Positions 16,083-24,269 of a stretch of 48,815 bases of DNA are shown one piece after another. A program made the position numbers and the translations under genes. Every line of letters starts with the position of its first letter. Positions within the stretch are counted from its first letter, which is position 1. The notes below the pieces were generated by a model, which saw only the letters and a program-made list of their open reading frames with translations, was not told the DNA's origin and ran no database searches. Source of the DNA: Mageeibacillus sp. UBA6976 (GTDB lineage Bacteria > Bacillota > Clostridia > Saccharofermentanales > Saccharofermentanaceae); NCBI GenBank assembly GCA_002450155.1, contig DJYO01000014.1, positions 1-48,815 of the forward strand. The letters run 5' to 3'.

Positions 16083-17501
16083 TCAGAATCCAAAGAAATC
16101 AGCTTTCTTCCGGGCCATTTCTTCAAATCTTGCGATATAACCCAGGGCATCCTTGATCGTAGAGCACCGCTCCACTCTCCTCTTGGAATCAGGGCCTTCC
16201 TGCCTGAAGCACCTCTTGCTGGAAGAACCTGCACCGAATGACAACACATCCCTGTAGTCGGTCATCATGGCAACATTATAGAGGCAGCCTGTATCTCCTT
16301 TGGCAAAGCCCGTATTCTCAAGCCCCTTCTCGGTGTCCTTCTGGCGATACATATAATACGGATGATATCCAGCTTTGTGCAGGAGCCCATATGCCTCCTG
16401 CAGGGCTTCGTCAATGCCCTTGCGCTCGCCTCCCCTGTCCATTACTTCAGCCTTGCTGATATTGGCTCTCCTCTTCTTATAGAGGGTATGAATGGTAATG
16501 TTCTTAGGATCTAATCCTATGAGGCTTCTTACTGAGGACAATAGGTCTTCCGGCGTTTCTCCCGGAAGCCCTGCTATAAGGTCCATGTTTATTACGCTAA
16601 ATCCCATATCGGAAGCTTTGCCATACCAGTATCTTATGTCGTCAGCAGTATGTTTGCGGTTAAGCCTTACAAGAGTAGCCGAATTCATGGTCTGGGGATT
16701 GATGCAGATCCTGTTTATCCCATGAGATCGCATTACTTCCAGTTTATAGTCAGTCAGAGTGTCCGGCCTTCCGGCTTCTACCGTGATCTCCGTGCCCTTA
16801 GCTAATCTAAACGAGCTCATAACGCAGTCTAAAAGAGATGCGAACTCCTTATCTTCAAGGACTGTAGGCGTGCCTCCTCCGATATAAAGAGAAGCGATAC
16901 TGCGGTTTATACGGGGCGATAAGAGCCTGATCTCCTTTTCCAGGGCCTGCTCGTAATATGCAAGCCTGTCCATGTGCTTTGTTATATCCTCGGATATAAA
17001 GGAGCAATAGGTGCAGCGCGAGGGGCAGAAGGGGATCCCCACATAGATGCTGATATCTTCTTCGGGTATCAGATCTAAAAGGCGCATCTCTTCTTTTGCC
17101 GTCTCCATAGCAAGATGTGCCTTATCAGGCCTGACGTAATAGTCCCTGATAAGGACCTCCTCGGAATCTGCTTCCATTGCAACAAGAGTCGGCCTTATAC
17201 CTGTAAGGCATCCCCAGGCGGCCTCCCTGCCGGTTATATCCTTCATCGCAAGATACAAAGAACGCTTGATCTCACGCCCGGGCTCTAAGGGAGTCCCTAG
17301 AGGCTTATAGACCCTGCCGTCATCTGTCCTGCATATGGACGATCCGTCCTCTTGAAGTATGCTCTCTATCCTGATGTCAGGTCCTGCAGGACATAGGATC
17401 TCGCAGGATTCCTTATCCTCCACCGACCCGTCAAACCAGAGCCTTATAACATCAGTAAGGCCGTAATATTTATCGTGCCCTGTGAGATGAACCTTAAGCA
17501 T
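16083..17501 (-). CDS. hemZ: Radical SAM coproporphyrinogen dehydrogenase-like protein HemZ
   Basis: HemZ is a HemN-related radical SAM protein linked to oxygen-independent coproporphyrinogen III oxidation in Bacillota. The 472-residue protein has the cluster motif CPSRCTYC (Cys159, Cys163, Cys166). It also has the SAM-binding YIGGGTPTVL and a long N-terminal extension typical of HemZ. The start at 17501 is chosen because GGAGG lies six bases upstream; it overlaps the preceding gene by eight bases. A longer frame inside that gene is rejected. No other haem gene is in the window, so its role as a true haem enzyme is inferred from the family only. Confidence 0.88.
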   Translation of the reverse strand: MLKVHLTGHDKYYGLTDVIRLWFDGSVEDKESCEILCPAGPDIRIESILQEDGSSICRTDDGRVYKPLGTPLEPGREIKRSLYLAMKDITGREAAWGCLTGIRPTLVAMEADSEEVLIRDYYVRPDKAHLAMETAKEEMRLLDLIPEEDISIYVGIPFCPSRCTYCSFISEDITKHMDRLAYYEQALEKEIRLLSPRINRSIASLYIGGGTPTVLEDKEFASLLDCVMSSFRLAKGTEITVEAGRPDTLTDYKLEVMRSHGINRICINPQTMNSATLVRLNRKHTADDIRYWYGKASDMGFSVINMDLIAGLPGETPEDLLSSVRSLIGLDPKNITIHTLYKKRRANISKAEVMDRGGERKGIDEALQEAYGLLHKAGYHPYYMYRQKDTEKGLENTGFAKGDTGCLYNVAMMTDYRDVLSFGAGSSSKRCFRQEGPDSKRRVERCSTIKDALGYIARFEEMARKKADFFGF

Positions 17502-18681
17502 CCGTATCCTCCACATACCGTTTGTAGAAGTCCACATAGACGCTGTAGGGCACTTCGTATGTATCGGTGCCGCCCTCCTGGCCGTTAGCCTCAAGGAAAG
17601 CATTGTTTGCGTCTTCGCCAAGCTCCATCAGGTCTATCCCGAAGATATCCAGGATAGCAGCAGTCTCCTCTTCTATCCCGTCCCAGTATCTTGAGCCTGC
17701 CCTGATGTCTGCATATACATCAGCTATAGCAGGGTCAGTAGAATAGGGATAGAGAGCCCTGTTCTCACTTGCCGCATAATCAGATACGATGGGATAGAGG
17801 CTCCAGAACATGGCGTAGTATCCTGCGTATCTGAAATCAGGTCTTGAGGACCTGATGCAGCAGACCGCTGCCAGGAGATTGCAATCCGTTTCTCTTGCAA
17901 AACCCTTGGCATGCAGTATCTCATGGCAGATAGTGATGGGAAACTCCGTTATATCCATGTAATCTGTATTTATATTAGCCTCCCCCAGGAAGGGCGTATA
18001 CATTCCGGTTACCCCCACCATGCTCCAGTAGTGGCTCAGGGCTACGGGCTTGGCTCTTATTATGGTATTGCTCATCTTGATGTCATATCTGCCTAAGACA
18101 TCGTTTATCAGCATGTTGGCATAGGATACATTATTCTCAAAGGAGTTATTCATATGGGCTACTCCGGAGTAATCCTCCCCCAGCTCAGCTCTTGCAGAAA
18201 GCATGCCAAGGTAAGCCCAGTTAAGTGTATTCTCGTAGTCTTCGTAACTGTAATCCCCACCATAGAGCTTAAGGAGCTGCCTTGCAGGGTATCTCCTGTA
18301 ATTTACTCCGTGCATGAGCCCGTATATTGCGCCCAGGATTATCCCGGCGATCAATACTACTCTTGTAACCTTATACAGGTATTCCTTAGCGCCCTTTGTC
18401 ATGAGCTTCTTGATGAGGATTACCAAAAATACTATGGCAAGTATAAAGGCCAAAGGCGCGCCCACGATAACGCATGTTTCAGTTACAGATATCTGAACAC
18501 ATTCGGTTATAAGATTGGCAGGCATTGCGATAATGCCGAATATCCTGCCTGAATAGATCTCGGCAAGCTCCGGCGCTATAAACTTAGGCAGTATCAGAAC
18601 AGCTATAAATAAGATCAGGAGCAATACTATGACTGCCGTATGTAACAGGGCTTTTCCCTTCTTCTTATTAAGGATCTTCAT
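17494..18681 (-). CDS. DUF3810-family membrane protein with an HExxH motif
   Basis: The 395-residue protein has three hydrophobic segments in the first 125 residues (about 11-31, 72-92 and 106-123). A large extracytoplasmic domain follows, containing HEILH (253-257) and a downstream Glu at about 264 in FARETDCN. That arrangement matches gluzincin-type zinc metalloproteases and the DUF3810 family. The ATG at 18681 is chosen because AGGA lies just upstream; it overlaps the acyltransferase stop region by a few bases only if the TTG at 18696 is used instead. Downstream hemZ overlaps it by eight bases. Substrate unknown. Confidence 0.8.
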   Translation of the reverse strand: MKILNKKKGKALLHTAVIVLLLILFIAVLILPKFIAPELAEIYSGRIFGIIAMPANLITECVQISVTETCVIVGAPLAFILAIVFLVILIKKLMTKGAKEYLYKVTRVVLIAGIILGAIYGLMHGVNYRRYPARQLLKLYGGDYSYEDYENTLNWAYLGMLSARAELGEDYSGVAHMNNSFENNVSYANMLINDVLGRYDIKMSNTIIRAKPVALSHYWSMVGVTGMYTPFLGEANINTDYMDITEFPITICHEILHAKGFARETDCNLLAAVCCIRSSRPDFRYAGYYAMFWSLYPIVSDYAASENRALYPYSTDPAIADVYADIRAGSRYWDGIEEETAAILDIFGIDLMELGEDANNAFLEANGQEGGTDTYEVPYSVYVDFYKRYVEDTDA

Positions 18682-18682
18682 C

Positions 18683-19456
18683 TTATGTCCTGCCAAGGAG
18701 CATGAATATCACATATAAGATCCCGTACATAAGGGGCTGGTGTACGATATATATGATCAAGGAGTGTCTCCCTATAAATTCTATCGGCCGCATTATGTTT
18801 TTTGCCAGTAACGAACTGGTCTTAAAGACTGACTTTCTGTCTGAATAGCAGAGCCTTCCAACCAGAGCGCCAAAGAGGAATATCCCGATATGAGGAACAA
18901 GAGGCATATAATCTGCCATTGAGGGCGTATTGTGTATGGCAAAGCCAATGGGGAGAAAGAGCAGATTGTCCGTAGAATAATCCATATTCCACAGATCAGA
19001 GCCCACTAGAGCGATATATGCGGCAATAAGGGCCATTATGACATTGGTGACCCGGGGATCTATCTTACACTTCTTCTCTATAAATTCGATAAGCGCGTAG
19101 ACTAATATGCTTATCGCAAGAACTGCGAATACATTAAAGATTATAAGGCAGTCTATCCCGGCAAATGTGGTAATAAGCCAGGTCGCAAGGCTAAGGCCTG
19201 CTGCCACCCCAAGAAGCTTAAGGCCTCTCTTGAGATTGCTCCTGGAAAAAGCTGTGCATACACCTGACACCCCTATAAAGCCTGTAATTATCATGGGGTG
19301 CAGGAAAGCCCAGAACCATCCCTTCTCAAGATAAGAGAATGCGTCTACACGGAATTCATATCTGATGTCCCAGGAGAAATGCATGAACAGCATCGCTATC
19401 ATCGCAAGTCCCCTTATAAGATCCAGCTCGAATGCGCGTTCCTTCCTGTCTGACAC
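18683..19456 (-). CDS. DUF1624 membrane acyltransferase-like protein
   Basis: The 257-residue protein has about seven membrane segments and fits the heparan-alpha-glucosaminide N-acetyltransferase-like family (DUF1624). The signature is near the N-terminus (ELDLIRGLAMIAMLFMHFSWD), with a candidate catalytic His at about 26. Such proteins are thought to move acyl groups onto cell-surface sugars. The start is a GTG at 19456, five bases after GGAGG, directly following the coaW stop. The substrate cannot be inferred from context. Confidence 0.82.
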   Translation of the reverse strand: MSDRKERAFELDLIRGLAMIAMLFMHFSWDIRYEFRVDAFSYLEKGWFWAFLHPMIITGFIGVSGVCTAFSRSNLKRGLKLLGVAAGLSLATWLITTFAGIDCLIIFNVFAVLAISILVYALIEFIEKKCKIDPRVTNVIMALIAAYIALVGSDLWNMDYSTDNLLFLPIGFAIHNTPSMADYMPLVPHIGIFLFGALVGRLCYSDRKSVFKTSSLLAKNIMRPIEFIGRHSLIIYIVHQPLMYGILYVIFMLLGRT

Positions 19457-20275
19457 TTAAGCCTCCAATTCCAGAGTGCTGCCTATAGCCGTGGCATACA
19501 TTGCGTCTTCGGGTATATGTATCTTGATGCCGTATACGGACTCAAACATCATGATATACTGCCTGCACTGCTCAAATGTAGTAAGCTGTCCGGTATATAC
19601 AACGTCCTCTATCCCGGTGTTCCTTGATGCCATGACCGAGAGAGACCCGGTTATCTGATATACCATATTAAAGAGGGCGCTGAGCTTATCAGAATCACTG
19701 AGTGCGTCTGAGGCTTTGCCGAAATTTGAGGCGGTAATATCCTTCGATAAGCCCTGAACTCCGCCTTCAGCAATGTCTCCTACCGTAAGGTCAGCATTAC
19801 CTGTATTGCCGCCTCTTGCGATATTCGTGATCTTGTTAGGGTCAGTGATATCCAGCATAGCCTTGCTAAGACCGATCAAAGTACCTCCGCCTACGCCGGA
19901 TCCGATTATATGGTTAACCGAGCTTCTAGTAGCTTCAAGATAAGCAGTACCTGTTCCCATGCTTACCACTACAGCACGATCCAGTCCGGAGAGATAGAGT
20001 CCGCCAAGACCTGTGGCAATAAACTCAGAGGCGACTGCAGTCCTGATACCGAACAGATCATTAGGAATAGCAGTAGATCCGACGCCTGTAAGGCAGATCC
20101 TGTCTATATCCTCCAATGTCCAGTTATTACCCTTACAGATCTTGCCCAGCGCGCCAAAAGCAGATGTTAAAGGGTCTGATGCCTTGATCACTTCTTTGCC
20201 TATCAGCTTGCCGTCTCTTAACCCGACGATCTTGGTCGCACTGCCGCCTATATCCAAACCGATCTTAATACTCAT
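19457..20275 (-). CDS. coaW: Type II pantothenate kinase
   Basis: CoaW phosphorylates pantothenate, the first step of coenzyme A synthesis. The 272-residue ASKHA-fold protein has the phosphate-1 loop GLDIGGSATKIVGL (6-19). It also has TGVGSTAIP and VSMGTGTAYLE, and the glycine-rich GSGVGGGTLIGL typical of the staphylococcal-type enzyme. The ATG at 20275 has AAGGGG eight bases upstream. It heads the operon that also carries hemZ, buk and pta. Confidence 0.92.
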   Translation of the reverse strand: MSIKIGLDIGGSATKIVGLRDGKLIGKEVIKASDPLTSAFGALGKICKGNNWTLEDIDRICLTGVGSTAIPNDLFGIRTAVASEFIATGLGGLYLSGLDRAVVVSMGTGTAYLEATRSSVNHIIGSGVGGGTLIGLSKAMLDITDPNKITNIARGGNTGNADLTVGDIAEGGVQGLSKDITASNFGKASDALSDSDKLSALFNMVYQITGSLSVMASRNTGIEDVVYTGQLTTFEQCRQYIMMFESVYGIKIHIPEDAMYATAIGSTLELEA

Positions 20276-20301
20276 ATAAAACCCCTTATAAAATATCGTC
20301 T

Positions 20302-20310
20302 ATTCTATCA
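20302..20310 (-). promoter_or_regulatory. Extended -10 promoter of the coaW operon
   Basis: On the minus strand TGA is followed by TAGAAT (20302-20307), about 27 bases before the coaW ATG. The -35 region falls in the T-run of the pilus-operon terminator and is poor. Confidence 0.4.
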
Positions 20311-20323
20311 CATAACAATTAAA

Positions 20324-20347
20324 AAGGCTTCGCCTGAGCGAAGCCTT
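20324..20347 (-). terminator. Terminator of the pilus operon
   Basis: A perfect 10-base stem (AAGGCTTCGC / GCGAAGCCTT) with a four-base loop is followed on the minus strand by TTTTTAATT. It lies 21 bases after the last prepilin stop. Confidence 0.85.
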
Positions 20348-20368
20348 GAATGTTCTTTGGTTGTATCC

Positions 20369-20920
20369 TTATACCGGCTTAAACTGGATCGTTGAATGGT
20401 AATCGGAATTCTTAGGATCTGCACTGCCGCCTTCGATAAGTTCACCATCGTTTGTCTTGGAGAAATGAGGGAGCCATACGCTGCTCTGATAAGTATAAGT
20501 AAGCTTACCCGGATCATAATAGTTATCGATTACATAGATAATGTAATCAACTCTACCCTCAGCAGCTACGTTGAAGTACATCTGTATCTTCCACTTGTCA
20601 ACTCTTGCACCTGAAGGATTTGTTGTCTGAAGCTGTGTAGGAGTAAATACAGCCTTTGTACCGATCTTGAGGAGATTATCAGTGATGCTCCATGTGCCTG
20701 CAGTACCATCGTTTGTGTACTTAAGGAGTGACTCCTCGAAACCCATGGCATAAAGCTGGCCATAGTCTGCAGAGTCATTTGTATTAACTGTTGTCATGAA
20801 GGAATCTCTGATCGCCATCATAAGTGCTGTTGTAAGACCAAAAATGATCGTAATGATGGCAAGTGAGAGCATCATCTCAACGAGGGTAAAACCTCTCTTG
20901 TTCTTAACTGTCTTTCTCAT
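20369..20920 (-). CDS. Type IV prepilin-like protein (minor pilin)
   Basis: The 183-residue protein has a class III signal: a short basic leader ending KNKRG, then FTLVEMMLSLAIITII with Glu at mature position 5, followed by one hydrophobic helix. The remainder is a globular domain of about 140 residues with no recognised fold. The start at 20920 is chosen for GGAGGG about five bases upstream. It is the last gene of the pilus cluster and overlaps no other gene. Position and size suggest a minor pilin that helps start or cap pili. Confidence 0.88.
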   Translation of the reverse strand: MRKTVKNKRGFTLVEMMLSLAIITIIFGLTTALMMAIRDSFMTTVNTNDSADYGQLYAMGFEESLLKYTNDGTAGTWSITDNLLKIGTKAVFTPTQLQTTNPSGARVDKWKIQMYFNVAAEGRVDYIIYVIDNYYDPGKLTYTYQSSVWLPHFSKTNDGELIEGGSADPKNSDYHSTIQFKPV

Positions 20921-20934
20921 AATGCCCTCCTGGA

Positions 20935-21519
20935 TCAACTTACTTTCTGGATCTCAACTACCTTGCCTGTAGTATCATCTACATAGCACCAGTAATAAGC
21001 ACCATCAGCTGCCTTCTTATAGATGTGTGTCCTGCCGAGATATGTATCATCAGCTGTACCACCGGATACTATCCTGTTATTTACTGTAGGATAGTAGAAG
21101 AATGAGTGTCTGTTATCAAGATAGAGGTCATCCTCACTGGCAACACCGCTAATTGCAAGAGGAGAACCAGATGAATTAGCTGTTGTATGTGAAACAGAGA
21201 TCTTAAGCTCCTTAAGAGAAGCTACACCACCGGAGAATGTCATAGTAGCTGCAACAGAGCCACCGCCTGAACGGGTATCAACTTCGGCCTGCTTATGTCT
21301 GGCCTCTTCAGCCATACCATGAAGATTAGCAACTCTGTTGATACAAGTAGCATAGTTATTACCGGCAGATCTGGTATAAACAGAAGTATGATATGAATAT
21401 CCCATTGAAGCAATAAAGCCGTTGATCAACATCGTTGAAGTAATTATCATGATAACTACGGCGCACATAGTCTCAACTAATGTAAAACCGCCCTTCCTGA
21501 TCTTTGCAATTCTCTTCAT
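20935..21519 (-). CDS. Type IV prepilin-like protein (minor pilin)
   Basis: The 194-residue protein has a basic leader ending RKGG, then FTLVETMCAVVIMIITSTML with Glu5, followed by a Ser/Gly/Thr-rich globular part. It resembles PilV/PilW-type minor pilins in size and layout. AAGGAGG lies about ten bases before the ATG. It is 15 bases downstream of the 71-residue prepilin and 14 bases ahead of the 183-residue one, so the three should be co-transcribed. Confidence 0.87.
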   Translation of the reverse strand: MKRIAKIRKGGFTLVETMCAVVIMIITSTMLINGFIASMGYSYHTSVYTRSAGNNYATCINRVANLHGMAEEARHKQAEVDTRSGGGSVAATMTFSGGVASLKELKISVSHTTANSSGSPLAISGVASEDDLYLDNRHSFFYYPTVNNRIVSGGTADDTYLGRTHIYKKAADGAYYWCYVDDTTGKVVEIQKVS

Positions 21520-21534
21520 ATCAAGTGCGCCTCC

Positions 21535-21750
21535 TTAGAATCCGTAGCCCTTAAGCTTATTTTCGCTGTCATTAATATGTGTACGGAGGTCAGAAGCCTG
21601 TTTAATTACAGCAGCATCTGCGCGCTTACCGGCATTGATAATATCAGCAATACCAATTCCGATAGCACCAGCAAGTATGATGATGATAGCTACGACCAGA
21701 ACCATCTCCGTCAAGGTAAAACCATGTTTATTCTTATTGATCTTCTTCAT
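21535..21750 (-). CDS. Short type IV prepilin
   Basis: The 71-residue prepilin has the leader MKKINKNKHG, then FTLTEMVLVVAII with Glu5. After cleavage only about 61 residues remain: one long helix and a short tail ending LKGYGF. This is close in size to the truncated pilins of Geobacter, though aromatic residues are few. GGGAG precedes the ATG at 21750. It starts the group of three prepilins downstream of the pilA terminator. Confidence 0.85.
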   Translation of the reverse strand: MKKINKNKHGFTLTEMVLVVAIIIILAGAIGIGIADIINAGKRADAAVIKQASDLRTHINDSENKLKGYGF

Positions 21751-21869
21751 AGTTTGTCTCCCTGGCATATTCTCTATGCATATAATTACTTACTCTGATT
21801 ATACTATGCTATTTTTATTTTTCAATAGAATTATTAACAAATTGTTAAGAAATGTGAATTAATAATTAA

Positions 21870-21894
21870 GAGCGGAGGACTGTGTCCTCCGCTC
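21870..21894 (-). terminator. Terminator between the promoter-proximal pilin and minor prepilins
   Basis: A perfect 11-base GC-rich stem (GAGCGGAGGAC / GTCCTCCGCTC) with a three-base loop lies 35 bases after the stop of the pilin at 21929. It is followed on the minus strand by TTAATTATTAATT. It probably makes most transcripts end after the pilin gene, giving it higher expression than the following prepilins. Confidence 0.8.
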
Positions 21895-21928
21895 CAATTC
21901 TTCAGTTTGTACTAATAGGATCTAACTA

Positions 21929-22129
21929 TTATGTGTACTTGTTGATCTCAGAAACTACAGCGTTTGTAGAAGCGTTGTGGCTCTTGATGGAAGAAGAAGC
22001 TGCCTTAGCCTTGTTGAGGTATGTACCGATTCCAAGAACGAGAACTGCTGCAAGGATAACGATGATAGCGATAACGAGTACCATCTCAACGAGTGTAAAA
22101 CCCTTCTTTGACTTCTGAATCTTCTTCAT
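21929..22129 (-). CDS. Very short type IV pilin, probable major pilin
   Basis: The 66-residue prepilin has the leader MKKIQKSKKG, then FTLVEMVLVIAIIVIL with Glu5. The mature form would be 56 residues, little more than the conserved N-terminal helix. Aromatic residues are only Phe at mature position 1, one Tyr in the helix and one Tyr near the end. The ATG at 22129 has GGAGGA about eight bases upstream. The gene has the best promoter in the pilus cluster and its own terminator, so it is the likely major pilin. An unusually small pilin or an anchor-type subunit are both possible. Confidence 0.85.
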   Translation of the reverse strand: MKKIQKSKKGFTLVEMVLVIAIIVILAAVLVLGIGTYLNKAKAASSSIKSHNASTNAVVSEINKYT

Positions 22130-22169
22130 AGTGATTTCCTCCTGTTTGGTAATTTGAGTTTGTAGCTTA

Positions 22170-22197
22170 AGTATAGCATGTATTTTTCGAATTGCAA
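22170..22197 (-). promoter_or_regulatory. Strong promoter of the short pilin gene
   Basis: On the minus strand -35 TTGCAA (22192-22197), a 16-base spacer ending in TGC and -10 TATACT (22170-22175) lie about 45 bases before the ATG. Upstream are two AT-rich TTTGAAAAAA blocks that could serve as an UP element. Confidence 0.7.
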
Positions 22198-22244
22198 CAC
22201 TTTTTTCAAATTTTTTCAAATTTCTGCCACAATTCTCAAAACGC

Positions 22245-23288
22245 TTATTCTGACAGGTCTTCGCCCTCAACCGGGAGCATTTCGCTCTCATCTGCGTGGA
22301 CTCCGCCATTGGCTGCCATTGTTGTATCAACACCTAAGAATGTTGCGAGACTGCCGGCGTTGTTAACAGACTGTACGAATGCCGCATTTGCCCAGTAAGG
22401 TGCGAACGGTCTGTCGATCATGTCTGAAACAGAAGCGTCAAGGTTGATGCACTTATACCAGAGGCTGTTCTCATCTCTTACAACGTAAGGATATCCGATG
22501 AAGCCTGCGTCTGTAGCTACATTTGTATGACCCTTCCAGCTTGTATAAGCTTCTGTGCTGGAATCTGTAGAAACACGGTCTGTAAGGTTTGTGCCGTAGA
22601 AATCTACGCTTACAGTAAGGAGCATGAAACCGACCTGATCCTCAACTGCGATATCTGTAACCTTGATGCAGTCAGGATTCTCTGCTGCAACAGCCTTAAC
22701 AGCGCTGATGAATTCATCATAACCCTGGCGGCCAGCCTCAACGATCTCAGGAGAACCGATCTGTGCGAGCTGCTCTGAGATAACCTGCGCAGCTGTAGGA
22801 TCTGTAGCAAGTGCTGTCGTATCAGGATTCAGGTTGTACTGTGTTACGTTAAATCCGTCTGTTGTGGAGTATGTGAGTGTTACTCTGAGGCACTCGAGCT
22901 GATCGGCAGATGTTGAACCATCAGCAAGGATGACAGGTGCGCACTCGATCTCTTCAGTCTCTACGGACTTAAGATAAGGGCAGTTCTTATCTTCGAATGT
23001 ATCGAGAAGATACTGCTCAATGCACTCTGTATCAATGTTGTCTAAGAAGGAGAGCTCTACTTCGCTGATAGCAGCTTCAATATTGCTGATCTCCTTGTCC
23101 ATCTCAGCATTATCTACCATAAGCTGATCAAGATAAGCTTTCCTTTCATTGAGCTCAGCGAGTTTGGTCTCATACTCGTCATACTTCTTGTTAAGTGATC
23201 TGATACCAAAGAAGTATCCGAGAACAATAACAATGAGCAGACCCATTACATATATAAATGCTTTTTCACGTGATGATAAATTATTCAT
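22245..23288 (-). CDS. pilO: PilO-like type IV pilus alignment protein (enlarged)
   Basis: The 347-residue protein has one membrane segment (about 10-27), a coiled coil (about 30-75) and a large extracytoplasmic domain. The position after a PilN-like gene and the topology match PilO of the PilMNO inner platform. The length is well above the usual roughly 200 residues. Similarity is by layout, not strong motifs. GGAGGG precedes the ATG. Confidence 0.7.
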   Translation of the reverse strand: MNNLSSREKAFIYVMGLLIVIVLGYFFGIRSLNKKYDEYETKLAELNERKAYLDQLMVDNAEMDKEISNIEAAISEVELSFLDNIDTECIEQYLLDTFEDKNCPYLKSVETEEIECAPVILADGSTSADQLECLRVTLTYSTTDGFNVTQYNLNPDTTALATDPTAAQVISEQLAQIGSPEIVEAGRQGYDEFISAVKAVAAENPDCIKVTDIAVEDQVGFMLLTVSVDFYGTNLTDRVSTDSSTEAYTSWKGHTNVATDAGFIGYPYVVRDENSLWYKCINLDASVSDMIDRPFAPYWANAAFVQSVNNAGSLATFLGVDTTMAANGGVHADESEMLPVEGEDLSE

Positions 23289-23304
23289 TCTTCTTTACCC
23301 TCCA

Positions 23305-24252
23305 TTAAGCTTCTGACGACTCAGCCGGAGCAGCTTCAACAACTGTGTAGTAGAGCTTGATGTCCTTCTCGCCGTTAGCAAAGTCAGACATAGTACCATT
23401 TGTTACGATCGCATTGAAAGTGTCTTCATTAACGTCGATTCCGTTGATGGTGATCTTGGAAAGCTGATACTGTACGCCCGTCTCAGCTGTATATGTAACG
23501 AGCTGATCGTCTTCCTGTGTAAGGGTGAACTTCTCGCCTGCTGCACAAGCAAATGTCTCAGCACCTGTAAGGCTTGTTACAGTGTCGCCCATAGCGAGTC
23601 TTGAAACTGTGACATAGATCTCGGAAACGAGTGTTCCCTTGATCTCGAATGAGTAATAGTTATTGATACCATTGATGTGATCGCCAAAGAGCTCTTCTTC
23701 GCTTCCAACATCTGCTGCTTCAACTCTTTCGATGTTGATAAGAGTCTTAGATGTGAATACATCAGATTCATTAAGCATATCAACCATATCTACAGGGCTA
23801 TAGTATGTGAAAGAGTAACCTGTGATATCAAGTGTAGTACCTGTGATGTCATATGTGCTTATATATGAATCATTAGGGATGCACTCACCGATAAGATCAG
23901 GGAGAGTCTCAGGAGCTGCAGGGATCCTGTCTACTGTTGCTCTCATCTGAGTAAGAGCATAGAAATAATTAGTACGCTGCTCAAGTTTTGTAGCGAGCTC
24001 TGCAGCTTCACCCTCAAGCTTTGTATACTTCTCATCAGCAAGTTCATTCTCAATTGAAGTGATCTGCCCCTTGATGATGGAATTTCTGATAACACCGATG
24101 ATTATGAATACAACGATGACTGCAAGTACTGCAACGCCTGCAAGTACTGCCCATGTGAGCATTCTTGCTGCTTTGGCTGCAGAAGCGGTAAACTCAGCAA
24201 AGAAGTTAATGTCCTTCTTGCTAAGCAATTTCTTGTTTACATTGTTAGCCAT
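23305..24252 (-). CDS. pilN: PilN-like type IV pilus assembly protein (enlarged)
   Basis: The 315-residue protein has a basic N-terminal cytoplasmic tail that normally docks on PilM, with DINFFAEF resembling the PilN start. One membrane segment follows (about 33-55), then a coiled coil (about 60-90) and an enlarged periphery (about 110-300). Usual PilN proteins are about 180-200 residues. It directly follows pilM and precedes the PilO-like gene, each with its own GGAGG. Confidence 0.75.
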   Translation of the reverse strand: MANNVNKKLLSKKDINFFAEFTASAAKAARMLTWAVLAGVAVLAVIVVFIIIGVIRNSIIKGQITSIENELADEKYTKLEGEAAELATKLEQRTNYFYALTQMRATVDRIPAAPETLPDLIGECIPNDSYISTYDITGTTLDITGYSFTYYSPVDMVDMLNESDVFTSKTLINIERVEAADVGSEEELFGDHINGINNYYSFEIKGTLVSEIYVTVSRLAMGDTVTSLTGAETFACAAGEKFTLTQEDDQLVTYTAETGVQYQLSKITINGIDVNEDTFNAIVTNGTMSDFANGEKDIKLYYTVVEAAPAESSEA

Positions 24253-24269
24253 ATAGCTGATACCCTCCT

